Source: an uncultured Actinomycetes bacterium (GTDB lineage Bacteria; Actinomycetota; UBA4738; CALAEC01). From it: a stretch of DNA of 36,379 nt. The stretch's first letter is position 1, and each line of letters starts with the position of its first letter. The notes beneath the pieces are model-generated. The model saw only the letters and a list, made by a program, of their open reading frames with translations, was not told the origin of the DNA and did not search any database. Where the stretch lies: positions 1 to 36,379 of the forward strand of contig CALAEC010000182.1 of NCBI GenBank assembly GCA_937890785.1, in the 5' to 3' direction. The translations under genes were made by a program, and so were the position numbers. This document shows positions 1-9,862 of this stretch, piece after piece.

Positions 1-2
1 TG

Positions 3-179
3 CCGAAGCGGTGGAAGATCACCCGGGGAGGCAGCTGGACCTGGCAGTACGTGGAGACCGGCAAGGGGGCGCCCAAGATCCTGGCGCAGTCGAGCGAGTC
101 CTGGGAGACGAAGGACAAGGTTCGCGCCGAGATCGACGAGATGAAGCGGAACGACGACCTCGAGGAGGACGAGGACTAG
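3..179 (+). CDS. C-terminal part of a small DUF1508/YegP-like protein (truncated by window start)
   Basis: Frame reads PKRWKITRGGSWTWQYVETGKGAPKILAQSSESWETKDKVRAEIDEMKRNDDLEEDED*; W-x-W ... I-A-x-S-S-E-x-W motif resembles DUF1508. Confidence 0.55.
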   Translation, partial: PKRWKITRGGSWTWQYVETGKGAPKILAQSSESWETKDKVRAEIDEMKRNDDLEEDED

Positions 180-544
180 CGCTCGCCGAGCGCCGTCCGA
201 ACCTTCGCCAGCAGCTCGCCGATCGGGAACGGGCGCCGGAGCTCCCCCTCGACCGGGTAGAGGCCGAGCTTCCCGGTCTCGCCCTGCCCGGCCATGAAGA
301 TGATGACCCTGGTTTCGGCGAGGTCGTCATCCTCGCGGATCTCCTTCAGTACCGCCCACCCGTCGGTGCCGGGGAGCTCGGCGTCGAGGAGCACCAGGTC
401 GTACCCGTCCTGGCGCAACATGGCCAGCCCGTCCTCCGCTGTTGAGGCCTCGGCCACGTCGTAGCCCTCAAGCTGAAGGCGCAGCACCGGCTGCCGCATG
501 TGCTCGGGCCGATGGTCGATCAGCAGGATCCGGCCCCGGCTCAC
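176..544 (-). CDS. Stand-alone receiver (REC)-like protein, degenerate active site
   Basis: RILLIDHRPEHMRQPVLRLQLEGYDVAEASTAEDGLAMLRQDGYDLVLLDAELPGTDGW...RRPFPIGELLAKVRTAL; GTG start at 544 overlaps NIL gene stop (GTGA). Confidence 0.75.
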   Translation of the reverse strand: MSRGRILLIDHRPEHMRQPVLRLQLEGYDVAEASTAEDGLAMLRQDGYDLVLLDAELPGTDGWAVLKEIREDDDLAETRVIIFMAGQGETGKLGLYPVEGELRRPFPIGELLAKVRTALGER

Positions 545-780
545 CCGCCCGGCGCCTTCTCGAGCCGGTCCACGATCACCCCACGCTCCCGGAGCCACGA
601 GACCGCGTCATCCACGGACTCGTCGGTCCCGTCCATCTCCAGGATCACCCAGCCAGAGCCCTCCTCGAGGCTGGCCCGTCGGATCGTCGTCACCACGCCG
701 AAGTCGGATCCGAGCGTGTGGATGATCGGCTCCCCCACGAGATCGCCGGGTAGCGTCAGATGGAACCGCCCCTTCGCCAC
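541..780 (-). CDS. Stand-alone NIL-domain protein
   Basis: VAKGRFHLTLPGDLVGEPIIHTLGSDFGVVTTIRRASLEEGSGWVILEMDGTDESVDDAVSWLRERGVIVDRLEKAPGG*; resembles NIL domain of MetN C-termini; GTG start at 780. Confidence 0.75.
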   Translation of the reverse strand: MAKGRFHLTLPGDLVGEPIIHTLGSDFGVVTTIRRASLEEGSGWVILEMDGTDESVDDAVSWLRERGVIVDRLEKAPGG

Positions 781-902
781 GACCGGATTGTACGGCGGGC
801 CAGCCGACCGATTGTGAGTGCGTGGACGAAGGCCGGCGGCTCGGCCGGAGGGGACACCTCTTGTCCCCGAAGGCCGAGACGCCGGCCCCCGCGCGTGCCG
901 AG

Positions 903-2567
<1,665 letters not shown>

Positions 2568-2594
2568 TTAGCACTCCCGGGGAGAGAGTGCTAA
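2568..2594. promoter_or_regulatory. CIRCE operator (HrcA binding site), perfect TTAGCACTC-N9-GAGTGCTAA
   Basis: Exact inverted repeat TTAGCACTC ccggggaga GAGTGCTAA upstream of groEL. Confidence 0.97.
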
Positions 2595-2600
2595 CGCAAG

Positions 2601-2631
2601 AGTATAACGCCAGGCTGGGGTCGGTTGGCAA
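2601..2631 (-). promoter_or_regulatory. Putative sigma70-type promoter of groEL
   Basis: Minus strand TTGCCA-N19-TATACT immediately upstream of CIRCE. Confidence 0.6.
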
Positions 2632-2644
2632 GGGCCGGGCCAGC

Positions 2645-3559
2645 TCAGGGCCGGGCCCGGCCCAGGCCGCGCAGGTAGCCGCCCATCTTCGCCAGGTCGG
2701 TCACCAGCATCAAAGCCGGAACGGCTCCGAGGGCGGCCAGTCGCCGACCCGCCGATGGCATCCTGCGCCAGGCCCGGCGGACCGGCCCAGCGGCGTACAG
2801 GGAGCCGGCCGCCGCGGCTGCCGCCACCAGCCCCCGACGGCGGGAGGTCAGAGCCACGGCCAGGACGCCGTACACCGCGAAGCGGAGCGCGTGGCGGCCG
2901 GCGTGCATGCCGCCCCGGGCGTCATGCTCGGCGTACCCGGCGAACTGGCGCCAGTACGAGGCCAGGTCGGGACGGGGCCGCCGCCCCACCACGGCGTCCC
3001 GGGCCAGGTCCATCCGTAGGCCGAGCTCTCGCCAGCGGTGGTTCAGGTACATGTCTTCGCCGAGGGGCATCCACTCCGGGTACCCGCCGGCGCGCTCGAA
3101 CGCCTCATGCCGGAACGCCACCGACCGCGCCGAGGGCATGAAGGTGTCCTCCCGGACCTCCTCGGGGTCCTTGATCGAGACCGCCGCGGCGCACTCCTCG
3201 AAGAACGTCCCCGCCAGGGGCCGATACACGCCCATCGACACGTCGGCCCCTCGCTCCAGCGGCTCCACCAGGCGCTCCAGCCACTCGGGCTCGAGCACAC
3301 AGTCGGCGTCCGACACCGCGATGGCGTCGTGGGCCGCGGCCCGGACGGCGACGTTCCGCCCCCGGGCGATGTTCGCACCGGGCTCCTCGAGCAGCGTGAT
3401 GCCCGGAGCCGCCCGCAGGATCTCCAGCGTGCCGTCGGTCGATCCGCCGTCGACCACGATGACCTCGTCGGGCGGGTGCGTCTGCGCGGCCACCGAGGCA
3501 AGGAAGGCGCCCACGTGCGGCGCCGCGTCCTTGACCGTGGCCACCAGCGACACCTTCAT
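2645..3559 (-). CDS. Family 2 glycosyltransferase
   Basis: MKVSLVATVKDAAPHVGAFLASVAAQTHPPDEVIVVDGGSTDGTLEIL...VSDADCVLEPEWLERL; ATGA overlap with upstream sulfotransferase. Confidence 0.88.
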   Translation of the reverse strand: MKVSLVATVKDAAPHVGAFLASVAAQTHPPDEVIVVDGGSTDGTLEILRAAPGITLLEEPGANIARGRNVAVRAAAHDAIAVSDADCVLEPEWLERLVEPLERGADVSMGVYRPLAGTFFEECAAAVSIKDPEEVREDTFMPSARSVAFRHEAFERAGGYPEWMPLGEDMYLNHRWRELGLRMDLARDAVVGRRPRPDLASYWRQFAGYAEHDARGGMHAGRHALRFAVYGVLAVALTSRRRGLVAAAAAAGSLYAAGPVRRAWRRMPSAGRRLAALGAVPALMLVTDLAKMGGYLRGLGRARP

Positions 3560-4524
3560 CGCGGCGCCCAGTCCCGGTCCTCGTAGAAGGCCGCGGCCAC
3601 CTCCGCCGTGCCCTCGCGGACCCGCTCTCGCTCCTCGGACGTGAGCCGGTCCCGCCAGCTCCATCTGGCCGCTCTGCTGTCCCGCCGGACGGTGCGGTGC
3701 AGGTACGCCGGAACCTCCGCCCGACCGGTGCTCGAGCGGACCACGATCCGCTCGGCGATCCGGTCCCATTCCAGATCGAGGCGCTGGTACAGCTCGTGGA
3801 ACCCCTTCACGGGCTCCTCGGCCAGGTCCTCGTGCCGCACGAACACCCATCCAGGGCGCCGGTCCCGGTACCCCCGGATCACGTGGTGGATCACGTTCCA
3901 CAGCAGGATGGCCTCGTCGACCAGGTCTTGCCGGGTGGGATCGAACGAACGGATCGCATCGGCGTACGGCCCGGCGAGGTCGCGGAGGAACGCCGGCTGA
4001 TCCGCCCAGTTCCGGAAGTCGAAGCGGGGCCAGTCCAGCCGGAGGAGGCTCCCGGCGAAGGCCGCCGGGTGGCGGATCATCACCACGACCTCGAAGCCGA
4101 ACCGCTCGGCCAGCCACTCGGCCGACATCAGCGCGATGGGGTCCTTCACCAGGGGCCGGGCACGGCGGAGCCGGTTCCAGAGCGCCCCCGGGGCCTCGTC
4201 GATCAGCTGGAAGGCCTGGCGGGCCGAGCGGATCCGAAGGACGCTCTGCGGAGGGTACCGGAACGCCAGCAGGTCCTCGACCAGCCCCGCGTACCGGTCT
4301 TCGTTCTCCAGCGTCACGTGCAGATACCAGTGGGGGATGGGCCGGCGGCTCCACCCGGGCCACCGTCGGGGGCTGAACGGCTCGTGCACATAGCCGACCC
4401 CCGGGGCCACGGCCAGCATCCGTCCCGTCCAGGTGGTCCCGGAGCGGTGTGATCCCGTCACGAGGATGGGGGCGGCCACGGGCGCCATCTTAGCGGCGCC
4501 CCTGGCCCGAACGACCGAACGCAT
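3556..4524 (-). CDS. Sulfotransferase family protein (PAPS-dependent type); start could be internal ATG at 4488
   Basis: PILVTGSHRSGTTWTGRMLA 5'-phosphosulfate loop; ...VVVMIRHPAAFAGSLLRLDWP...WVFVRHEDLAEEP. Confidence 0.85.
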   Translation of the reverse strand: MRSVVRARGAAKMAPVAAPILVTGSHRSGTTWTGRMLAVAPGVGYVHEPFSPRRWPGWSRRPIPHWYLHVTLENEDRYAGLVEDLLAFRYPPQSVLRIRSARQAFQLIDEAPGALWNRLRRARPLVKDPIALMSAEWLAERFGFEVVVMIRHPAAFAGSLLRLDWPRFDFRNWADQPAFLRDLAGPYADAIRSFDPTRQDLVDEAILLWNVIHHVIRGYRDRRPGWVFVRHEDLAEEPVKGFHELYQRLDLEWDRIAERIVVRSSTGRAEVPAYLHRTVRRDSRAARWSWRDRLTSEERERVREGTAEVAAAFYEDRDWAPR

Positions 4525-4589
4525 GTTCGGCCCGCGAGCGGGGAAGATGCTTGCAGAACGCGCCCGGAACCCCCACGATTGACCGTGAG

Positions 4590-4608
4590 GGGCCGCGGTG
4601 AGCGGCCC
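4590..4608. repeat. Inverted repeat GGGCCGC-N5-GCGGCCC in the leader of the DUF5679 gene
   Basis: gggccgc ggtga gcggccc, perfect 7-bp arms. Confidence 0.6.
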
Positions 4609-4642
4609 TGAAGCGTATCCGGGCCGAGAAGGGAGGTGACGG

Positions 4643-4795
4643 ATGGCTCAGTACGAGGGGTACTGCGTGAAGGACAAGAAGAAGGTCCAGTTCGAGGGCG
4701 AGGTCGTCACGCTGAAGAACGGTCGCAGGGCGGCCAAGGGCAAGTGCCCGAGTTGCGGGACGACCGTGATGCGGATCCTCGGGAAGAACGACTAG
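4643..4795 (+). CDS. DUF5679-like small zinc-ribbon-type protein, 50 aa (absent from supplied ORF track because short)
   Basis: MAQYEGYCVKDKKKVQFEGEVVTLKNGRRAAKGKCPSCGTTVMRILGKND*; preceded by GGGAGGTGA. Confidence 0.75.
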   Translation: MAQYEGYCVKDKKKVQFEGEVVTLKNGRRAAKGKCPSCGTTVMRILGKND

Positions 4796-5247
4796 CCGGC
4801 TTCGTTGAACGCGACCTGGACCCGGTAGAGGAGCTCGGTCTTCTCGAGCTCGCCCCGCCGGCGCTCCTCGAGCTCCTCAGGGGTCCGCTCCAGCGTCCAC
4901 GCCACCGCCTCGACGAGGTGGGCGGGGTCGAAGGGCTTCGTGATGTACTCGTCGGCCCCCATGCGCCAGCCGTGGAGGATGTCCCGCTCGGAGGCCCGCG
5001 CCGTGAGCACCAGCACCTTGGTCCGCCGGCGGATCCCCCACCGCTCCATCTGCCGGAGCACCTGCCAGCCGGAGACCCGCCCCAGCATGAGGTCAAGGAC
5101 GATCAGGTCGTAGGCGTGCTCGGAGAGGCACTCCAGGGCCTCGGAGCCCGAGCCGGCGCTCTCGGTGTCGTGACTCTCATCGCCCAGCACGACCTGGACG
5201 AGGTTCCGAACGTGGGGGTCGTCCTCCACCACCAGGATGTGGGCCAT
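4792..5247 (-). CDS. Single-domain response regulator with ~25-aa C-terminal helical tail
   Basis: MAHILVVEDDPHVRNLVQVVL...DLIVLDLMLGRVSGW...VLVLTARAS...GADEYITKPFDPAHL. Confidence 0.92.
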   Translation of the reverse strand: MAHILVVEDDPHVRNLVQVVLGDESHDTESAGSGSEALECLSEHAYDLIVLDLMLGRVSGWQVLRQMERWGIRRRTKVLVLTARASERDILHGWRMGADEYITKPFDPAHLVEAVAWTLERTPEELEERRRGELEKTELLYRVQVAFNEAG

Positions 5248-5301
5248 GGTCGTAGCATCGGACGGCCTACGGCGCGGGTTTAGCGCTCGGGGCGGAGGGG
5301 T

Positions 5302-5315
5302 CCCCCGATCGGGGG
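5302..5315. terminator. GC-rich palindrome CCCCCGATCGGGGG between Rrf2 gene end and response regulator start; candidate terminator or operator
   Basis: Perfect 14-bp palindrome; no U-tract. Confidence 0.35.
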
Positions 5316-5334
5316 TCGGATGGCGCCGAACGGC

Positions 5335-5802
5335 TTATCCCGGCTGGCCGGTGTGCCGGAGGAGGTCCTCGGGGGCCCACATGGTCATGCGGCCGTGGCC
5401 GGCGGCCATGTCGGCAACGGTGGTGCGCTCGAACACCCCGCGCACCGCCGTGTGCACCTCGTTCCACAGGCCCTGGACACCGCACCGACCGTCCTGGAAG
5501 CACGTGTGGTCGTGCTCGTCCAGGCAGTACATCGGGTACAGGCTCCCCTCCATGGCGTCCACGACGTCTGCGATCCGGATCTCCCCGGCCGGGCGGGCCA
5601 GCCGGCACCCGCCGCCGGCGCCTCGGAACGACTCCACCAGGCCGGCCTTGTGGAGCGTGGAGAGCTGCTGCTCGAGGAACCGAAGCGGGATGCCCTGTCG
5701 CTCGGCGATCTCCCTGGCGGGGACCAGGTCGTCGCCCTGGCGAAGGGCGAGCTCGACCATCGCGCGAAGGGCGTATTCGGTCTTCTGGGACACTTGGAAC
5801 AT
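5335..5802 (-). CDS. Rrf2-family transcriptional regulator, probable Fe-S sensor
   Basis: MFQVSQKTEYALRAMVELALRQGDDLVPAREIAERQGIPLRFLEQQLSTLHKAGLVESFRGAGGGCRLARPAGEIRIADVVDAMEGSLYPMYCLDEHDHTCFQDGRCGVQ (C-x7-C-x5-C). Confidence 0.93.
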   Translation of the reverse strand: MFQVSQKTEYALRAMVELALRQGDDLVPAREIAERQGIPLRFLEQQLSTLHKAGLVESFRGAGGGCRLARPAGEIRIADVVDAMEGSLYPMYCLDEHDHTCFQDGRCGVQGLWNEVHTAVRGVFERTTVADMAAGHGRMTMWAPEDLLRHTGQPG

Positions 5803-5817
5803 GGGCCCTGGCTCCTG

Positions 5818-5846
5818 AGCGTAGGGTCGCCGCCGACCCCTGTCAA
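5818..5846 (-). promoter_or_regulatory. Promoter of Rrf2 gene: TTGACA-N17-TACGCT; spacer contains GGGTCG-N4-CGACCC
   Basis: Consensus -35 with 17-bp spacer, inverted repeat at 5824-5839. Confidence 0.75.
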
Positions 5847-5852
5847 CGTGGG

Positions 5853-5881
5853 TTGCCGGAATCATACCCCGGGGATAGGAT
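5853..5881 (+). promoter_or_regulatory. Divergent promoter of DUF4395-thioredoxin unit: TTGCCG-N17-TAGGAT; spacer contains CCCCGGGG palindrome
   Basis: ttgccg gaatcataccccgggga taggat. Confidence 0.6.
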
Positions 5882-5915
5882 TTCCGCCACGCTGCCGAGG
5901 AGGGAGGACGGAGGG

Positions 5916-6371
5916 ATGGTCGACCCACGCCAGCCCCGGCTGGGGCAGGCGATCACCGGGATCGTCGCCCTGACCGGGTTCCTTCTCGACGTCCCGCTCG
6001 TGCTGCCGGTCCTGGCAACGATCCTCGGGGCGGCGTCGGTGTTCGGCCCCGCGGCGAATCCGTACGCCTGGCTGTTCCGCGGGCTCCGGCGAGCCGGGGT
6101 CGTGGGACCGCCCCGCGAGCTCGAGGAGGCTGCGCCGCCTCGCTTCGCCAACGCGATCGGGTTCGTGGTGCTCTCGGCCGCCGCGGTGGCTTGGTATGCG
6201 CTGCCCTGGCTGGCGTGGGGGCTGGCGCTGCTGGTCGCGGCCCTGGCCCTGCTGGCGGCCCTGACGGGCCTGTGCCTCGGGTGCGAGCTGTACGTGTGGG
6301 GTCGGCGGATCGCCACCGGTGGGCGGGTCCCGGCGCGACGGGTCCGAACGGTGGAGCGGGCGACGGGATGA
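5916..6371 (+). CDS. DUF4395 membrane protein
   Basis: MVDPRQPRLGQAITGIVALTGFLLDVPLVLPVLATILGAASVFG...LTGLCLGCELYVWGRR; LCLGCELY motif typical of DUF4395; SD ggagg. Confidence 0.85.
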   Translation: MVDPRQPRLGQAITGIVALTGFLLDVPLVLPVLATILGAASVFGPAANPYAWLFRGLRRAGVVGPPRELEEAAPPRFANAIGFVVLSAAAVAWYALPWLAWGLALLVAALALLAALTGLCLGCELYVWGRRIATGGRVPARRVRTVERATG

Positions 6372-6754
6372 TCCGGCTGGTCGTGGCCGCCTCCATCCTC
6401 CTCGGCGCGTACGGCATGTGGCTGCTGTGGCGCCGGCCGCCTCGCCGGCTGGCCCGGGCCGATCTGGGGGGCGTGGGGATCCGCGAGCCGACCATCGTGC
6501 AGTTCACCACGGCGTGGTGCGCGCCGTGCCGAGCCGCGGCGCCGCACCTCGAAGCGGCCGCGGCCCGGGCCGGCCTGGCGTACCGGCAGATCGACGTCGG
6601 GGAGCGACCCGACGTGGCTCGCCGGTTCGGCATCCGTACCGTGCCCACGGTGGCGATCACCGGACAGCGAGGCCGGGTGCTACGGGTCTGGACCAGGGTC
6701 CCCGACCCGGGGGAGCTCACTGAGGCGGCGGCTCCGGGCCACGCGCCCGCCTGA
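6368..6754 (+). CDS. Membrane-anchored thioredoxin-fold protein
   Basis: MIRLVVAASILLGAYGMWLLW...PTIVQFTTAWCAPCRAAAPHLE...GIRTVPTVAI; WCAPC; ATGA overlap with DUF4395. Confidence 0.92.
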   Translation: MIRLVVAASILLGAYGMWLLWRRPPRRLARADLGGVGIREPTIVQFTTAWCAPCRAAAPHLEAAAARAGLAYRQIDVGERPDVARRFGIRTVPTVAITGQRGRVLRVWTRVPDPGELTEAAAPGHAPA

Positions 6755-6763
6755 GCGCTCACG

Positions 6764-6769
6764 TATCAT
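6764..6769 (+). promoter_or_regulatory. Putative -10 box TATCAT, 10 nt before the gpgS TTG start
   Basis: tatcat then 10 nt then ttg; no Shine-Dalgarno. Confidence 0.4.
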
Positions 6770-6779
6770 CCAGCCCGCG

Positions 6780-7739
6780 TTGCACCCGGCCCCCACCGAA
6801 TGGTTCGCTCGCCGGACCTACCACCACAGCTCCTTCGAGCCGTCCGCCCTGGTCGAGGCGAAGCGCCGGGAGGGCCTCACGGTCTCGGTGTGCATCCCAG
6901 CCCTGAACGAGGAAGCGACCGTGGGCGCCATCGTCCGGACGATCCGCACCGAGCTGATGGAGCACGTGCCGCTGGTGGACGAGATGGCCGTCATGGATTC
7001 CAGCTCCACGGACCGGACCGCGGCTGAAGCCGAGCGCTTCGGCGCCACGGTGTTCCAGGACCGTGACGTCCTCCCCGACCTCGAGCCGATGTCCGGCAAG
7101 GGCGAGGCCCTGTGGAAGAGCCTGTTCGTCCTCCGCGGGGACGTCATCCTGTGGCTCGACGCCGACATCCGGAACTTCGACACCCGGTTCGTCTCGGGGC
7201 CACTCGGACCGATCCTCACGGATCCCGATGTGGGGTACGTGAAGAGCTTCTACCGCCGCCCGATCGAGGACGGCCGCGGAGGCTCGCTGGAAGGCGGCCG
7301 GGTCACCGAGCTGGTGGCCAGGCCGCTGCTCAACATGTTCTGGCCGCACCTCGCGGGCATGATCCAGCCGCTGGCCGGGGAGTATGCCGGCCGCCGGTCG
7401 ATCCTGGAGCGGGTACCGTTCTTCACCGGCTACGCCGTGGAGACGGGCCTGTTGATCGACGTGGCCGAGCGGTTCGGAACCGACGCCATGGCCCAGATCG
7501 ACCTGGAGGAACGGATCCACCGCAACCGTCCGATCGGAGAGCTGTCCCGGATGGCCTTCGCCGTCATCAAGGCGGCGCTGTCCCGGCTCGGCGAGGAGGA
7601 GCGACGGCGAGCCTTGGCGGCGTTTGGCATGTTCCAGTTCGATACCGAAGACGGGGACTACCGGATCGTGTCCACGCCGATCACCGTCGAGGAGCGTCCG
7701 CCGGCGATCACCGTGGACGAGTACCGCGCCGTCCGGTGA
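6780..7739 (+). CDS. gpgS: Glucosyl-3-phosphoglycerate synthase (GT81)
   Basis: EWFARRTYHHSSFEPSALVEAKRREGLTVSVCIPALNEEATVGAIV...DSSSTDRTAAEA...LWLDADIRNFDTRFVSGPLGPIL...PLAGEYAGRRSILERVPFFTGYAVETGLLID. Confidence 0.92.
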   Translation: MHPAPTEWFARRTYHHSSFEPSALVEAKRREGLTVSVCIPALNEEATVGAIVRTIRTELMEHVPLVDEMAVMDSSSTDRTAAEAERFGATVFQDRDVLPDLEPMSGKGEALWKSLFVLRGDVILWLDADIRNFDTRFVSGPLGPILTDPDVGYVKSFYRRPIEDGRGGSLEGGRVTELVARPLLNMFWPHLAGMIQPLAGEYAGRRSILERVPFFTGYAVETGLLIDVAERFGTDAMAQIDLEERIHRNRPIGELSRMAFAVIKAALSRLGEEERRRALAAFGMFQFDTEDGDYRIVSTPITVEERPPAITVDEYRAVR

Positions 7740-8521
7740 GGCCTCGGGTCCTCTACACCGACCTCGACGGCACGCTCCTCGGTCCGGGCGGCTCGCTGTT
7801 CGCCGCGCCGGCCGGGGGCGTCACCGGCCTCGCCGCCGACGCCGTGGCGGCCGTCCATCGAGCCCGCGTGGCCCTGGTACCAGTGTCGGGTCGCGCCGAG
7901 GTTCGGGTCCGGGAGGCGGCCCGGCTCCTCGGCGCCGACGGATACATCGCGGAGCTCGGCGGCATCCGAGCCCGCGGCGACCTCGTTGTTCGCGACCACG
8001 GCGCGTACCGGGGACGGGGAACGCCCTACGAGGCCATGGCCCGGAGCGGCGCCGCCGGCTTTCTGCTGGAGGCCTTCGCCGGCAGGCTCGAGCCGCACGC
8101 GCCGTGGGCGCACGACGGCCGCGAGATCTCGATGCTCTTCCGCGGCCACGTCGGGTTGGGCGACGTGCACGCCCGGCTGGACGGGGCCGGCTACGACTGG
8201 CTCCGGCTGCACGACAACGGGATCGTGCGCCGGGCGTTCCCCGGCCTCGAGGTCGAGGAGGTCCACGTGTACAACCTCCTCCCCCGAGAGGTGTCGAAGG
8301 CCACCGCCGTCAGCGCCGACCTCGCCGACCGCGACGTCCCGGCCGGGGAGGCCGCCGCCATCGGGGACTCGGCCTCCGACCTGGCGCTGTCGCCACACGT
8401 GGGCCGGGTGTTCCTGGTGGTCCCCGCGCCCCCTGACCTGGCGCTCCCGCCCAACGTCACCGTGACCCGAGCCATGCACGGCGAGGGGTTCGCCGAAGCC
8501 GTTCGCCTCTTGCTCGACTAG
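7736..8521 (+). CDS. HAD-superfamily (IIB) glucosyl-/mannosyl-3-phosphoglycerate phosphatase-like
   Basis: RPRVLYTDLDGTLLGPGGSLF...VPVSGRAEVRVREAARLLGADGYIAELGG...AAIGDSASDLALSPHVGRVFLV; GTG start overlapping gpgS stop (GTGA). Confidence 0.85.
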   Translation: MRPRVLYTDLDGTLLGPGGSLFAAPAGGVTGLAADAVAAVHRARVALVPVSGRAEVRVREAARLLGADGYIAELGGIRARGDLVVRDHGAYRGRGTPYEAMARSGAAGFLLEAFAGRLEPHAPWAHDGREISMLFRGHVGLGDVHARLDGAGYDWLRLHDNGIVRRAFPGLEVEEVHVYNLLPREVSKATAVSADLADRDVPAGEAAAIGDSASDLALSPHVGRVFLVVPAPPDLALPPNVTVTRAMHGEGFAEAVRLLLD

Positions 8522-9816
8522 GGCGGCGGGGATGAGGTCCCCTCGGGCTCCGGCGGAGGCCGGCGCGTCCCGAACAGGCCCCGGATCACGCCCGTCCACC
8601 ACGAGCCGCGTCGCTCGGTCTCTCGCGCGGGCGACGTGGCGCGCTGCAGGCGTTCACTGGGTGGGGCCGTCTCGGCGACCGTCTCGGTCGGCGGCGGCGC
8701 CTCGACGAGCGGGGCCGTGGGCGGGGGCCATCGCATCCGAGTGTCCCAGGCGTGCAGGAGGAGCACCTTGACCGATGCCAGGACCGGCACGGCCAGCAGC
8801 ATGCCCCACAGCCCCAGCAGGGTGCCCCCGGCGAGGAGGCCGAGCATCACGGTGACCGGATGGAGCCGCACCGTCCGGGCCACGATGTTCGGGCTCATGA
8901 TGTGGTTGTCGATCTGCTGAACGATCAGCAGCACCACGGCCGAGCCGATCGCCAGCGGCCATCCGGGCTCCAGCTCGAGCAGGCCTTCGCCGGGCGTCTC
9001 CGTGGTGAACGCGATCACCACGGCCACGATGCCGCCGATGAACGGCCCGATCAATGGGATCAGGTTGAACAGCCCGGAGATCAGCCCAACCACGGCCCAG
9101 AACGGCAACCCCACGATCCAGAGCCCGATCGAGGACGCGATCCCCACGAACAGCGACACCAACAGCTGCCCGCGGACGAAGCCCCCGACCGCCCGGCCCA
9201 TCCGCTCCAGGACCGACTCGACCTCGCCCCGGCGCCGCGCCGGAATCATCGCCTTCAGTCCTCGCTTGATCTTGGGGAGGTCAACGAGGAGGTAGAACGC
9301 GATGATCGGCCCGACCACGAAGATGACCACCAGACCGAGGAGGCCCTCGGTGAACGTGAGCAGACGGCCGAAGAAGTCGAGCACCGTCTCACCTCCCCCG
9401 GCGACGTCACGCACCTCGAGGCCGAACCCGGCAGCGATGTCGCTGAAGCTCTCGGCGACCCTGTCGATCAGCTCCGGCGCCGACCTGGCGAAGGCGGTGA
9501 CCTGCTCGGCCACGATGGGGATGGTGAACGTGAGTGCCGTCCCGATGATGGCGATGCCGACCAGGTAGGTCAGCAGCGTCCCCCAGATCCGGGCCATCCC
9601 GCGCCGCTCCAACGCCGACACGATCGGGTTGAGCAGGTACACGCCGATCATGGCCACGACGAGCGGAGGGAAGATGATCCGGACCGGATAGACGACGTAG
9701 CGGAGGACGAAGAACCCGAGCACGAGGACGCCGATCGTGGCCCACGCGACGATGCCCCACCGGGCCGATCGGATCACGAACGGCGTGCCGAGCACCCGGT
9801 TGCGGTCGTCGTCCAA
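8518..9816 (-). CDS. AI-2E family transporter/permease
   Basis: 432 aa multi-TM; RYVVYPVRIIFPPLVVAMIGVYLLNPIVSALERRGMAR...GLFNLIPLIGPFIGGIVAVVIA...QQIDNHIMSPNIVARTVRLHPVTVMLGLLAGGTLLGLWGMLLAVPVLASVKVLL; TTG start. Confidence 0.92.
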   Translation of the reverse strand: MDDDRNRVLGTPFVIRSARWGIVAWATIGVLVLGFFVLRYVVYPVRIIFPPLVVAMIGVYLLNPIVSALERRGMARIWGTLLTYLVGIAIIGTALTFTIPIVAEQVTAFARSAPELIDRVAESFSDIAAGFGLEVRDVAGGGETVLDFFGRLLTFTEGLLGLVVIFVVGPIIAFYLLVDLPKIKRGLKAMIPARRRGEVESVLERMGRAVGGFVRGQLLVSLFVGIASSIGLWIVGLPFWAVVGLISGLFNLIPLIGPFIGGIVAVVIAFTTETPGEGLLELEPGWPLAIGSAVVLLIVQQIDNHIMSPNIVARTVRLHPVTVMLGLLAGGTLLGLWGMLLAVPVLASVKVLLLHAWDTRMRWPPPTAPLVEAPPPTETVAETAPPSERLQRATSPARETERRGSWWTGVIRGLFGTRRPPPEPEGTSSPPP

Positions 9817-9849
9817 CGCTTGGGCGCATCATATCGCCCGCCCTGTCGC

Positions 9850-9855
9850 TAGACT
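9850..9855 (+). promoter_or_regulatory. Putative -10 box TAGACT 7 nt before TreT-like GTG start (leaderless geometry)
   Basis: tagact gacgatc GTG; no Shine-Dalgarno. Confidence 0.5.
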
Positions 9856-9862
9856 GACGATC

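Noticed and set aside
179-193. GCGCTCG-C-CGAGCGC palindrome right after the DUF1508 stop
   Set aside because: Lies in the coding end of the REC-like gene and has only a 1-nt centre; cannot separate from chance.
7112-7735. N-terminal two fifths of the 469-aa plus ORF ending at 8521
   Set aside because: Out-of-frame overlap with gpgS; real HAD gene begins at GTG 7736.
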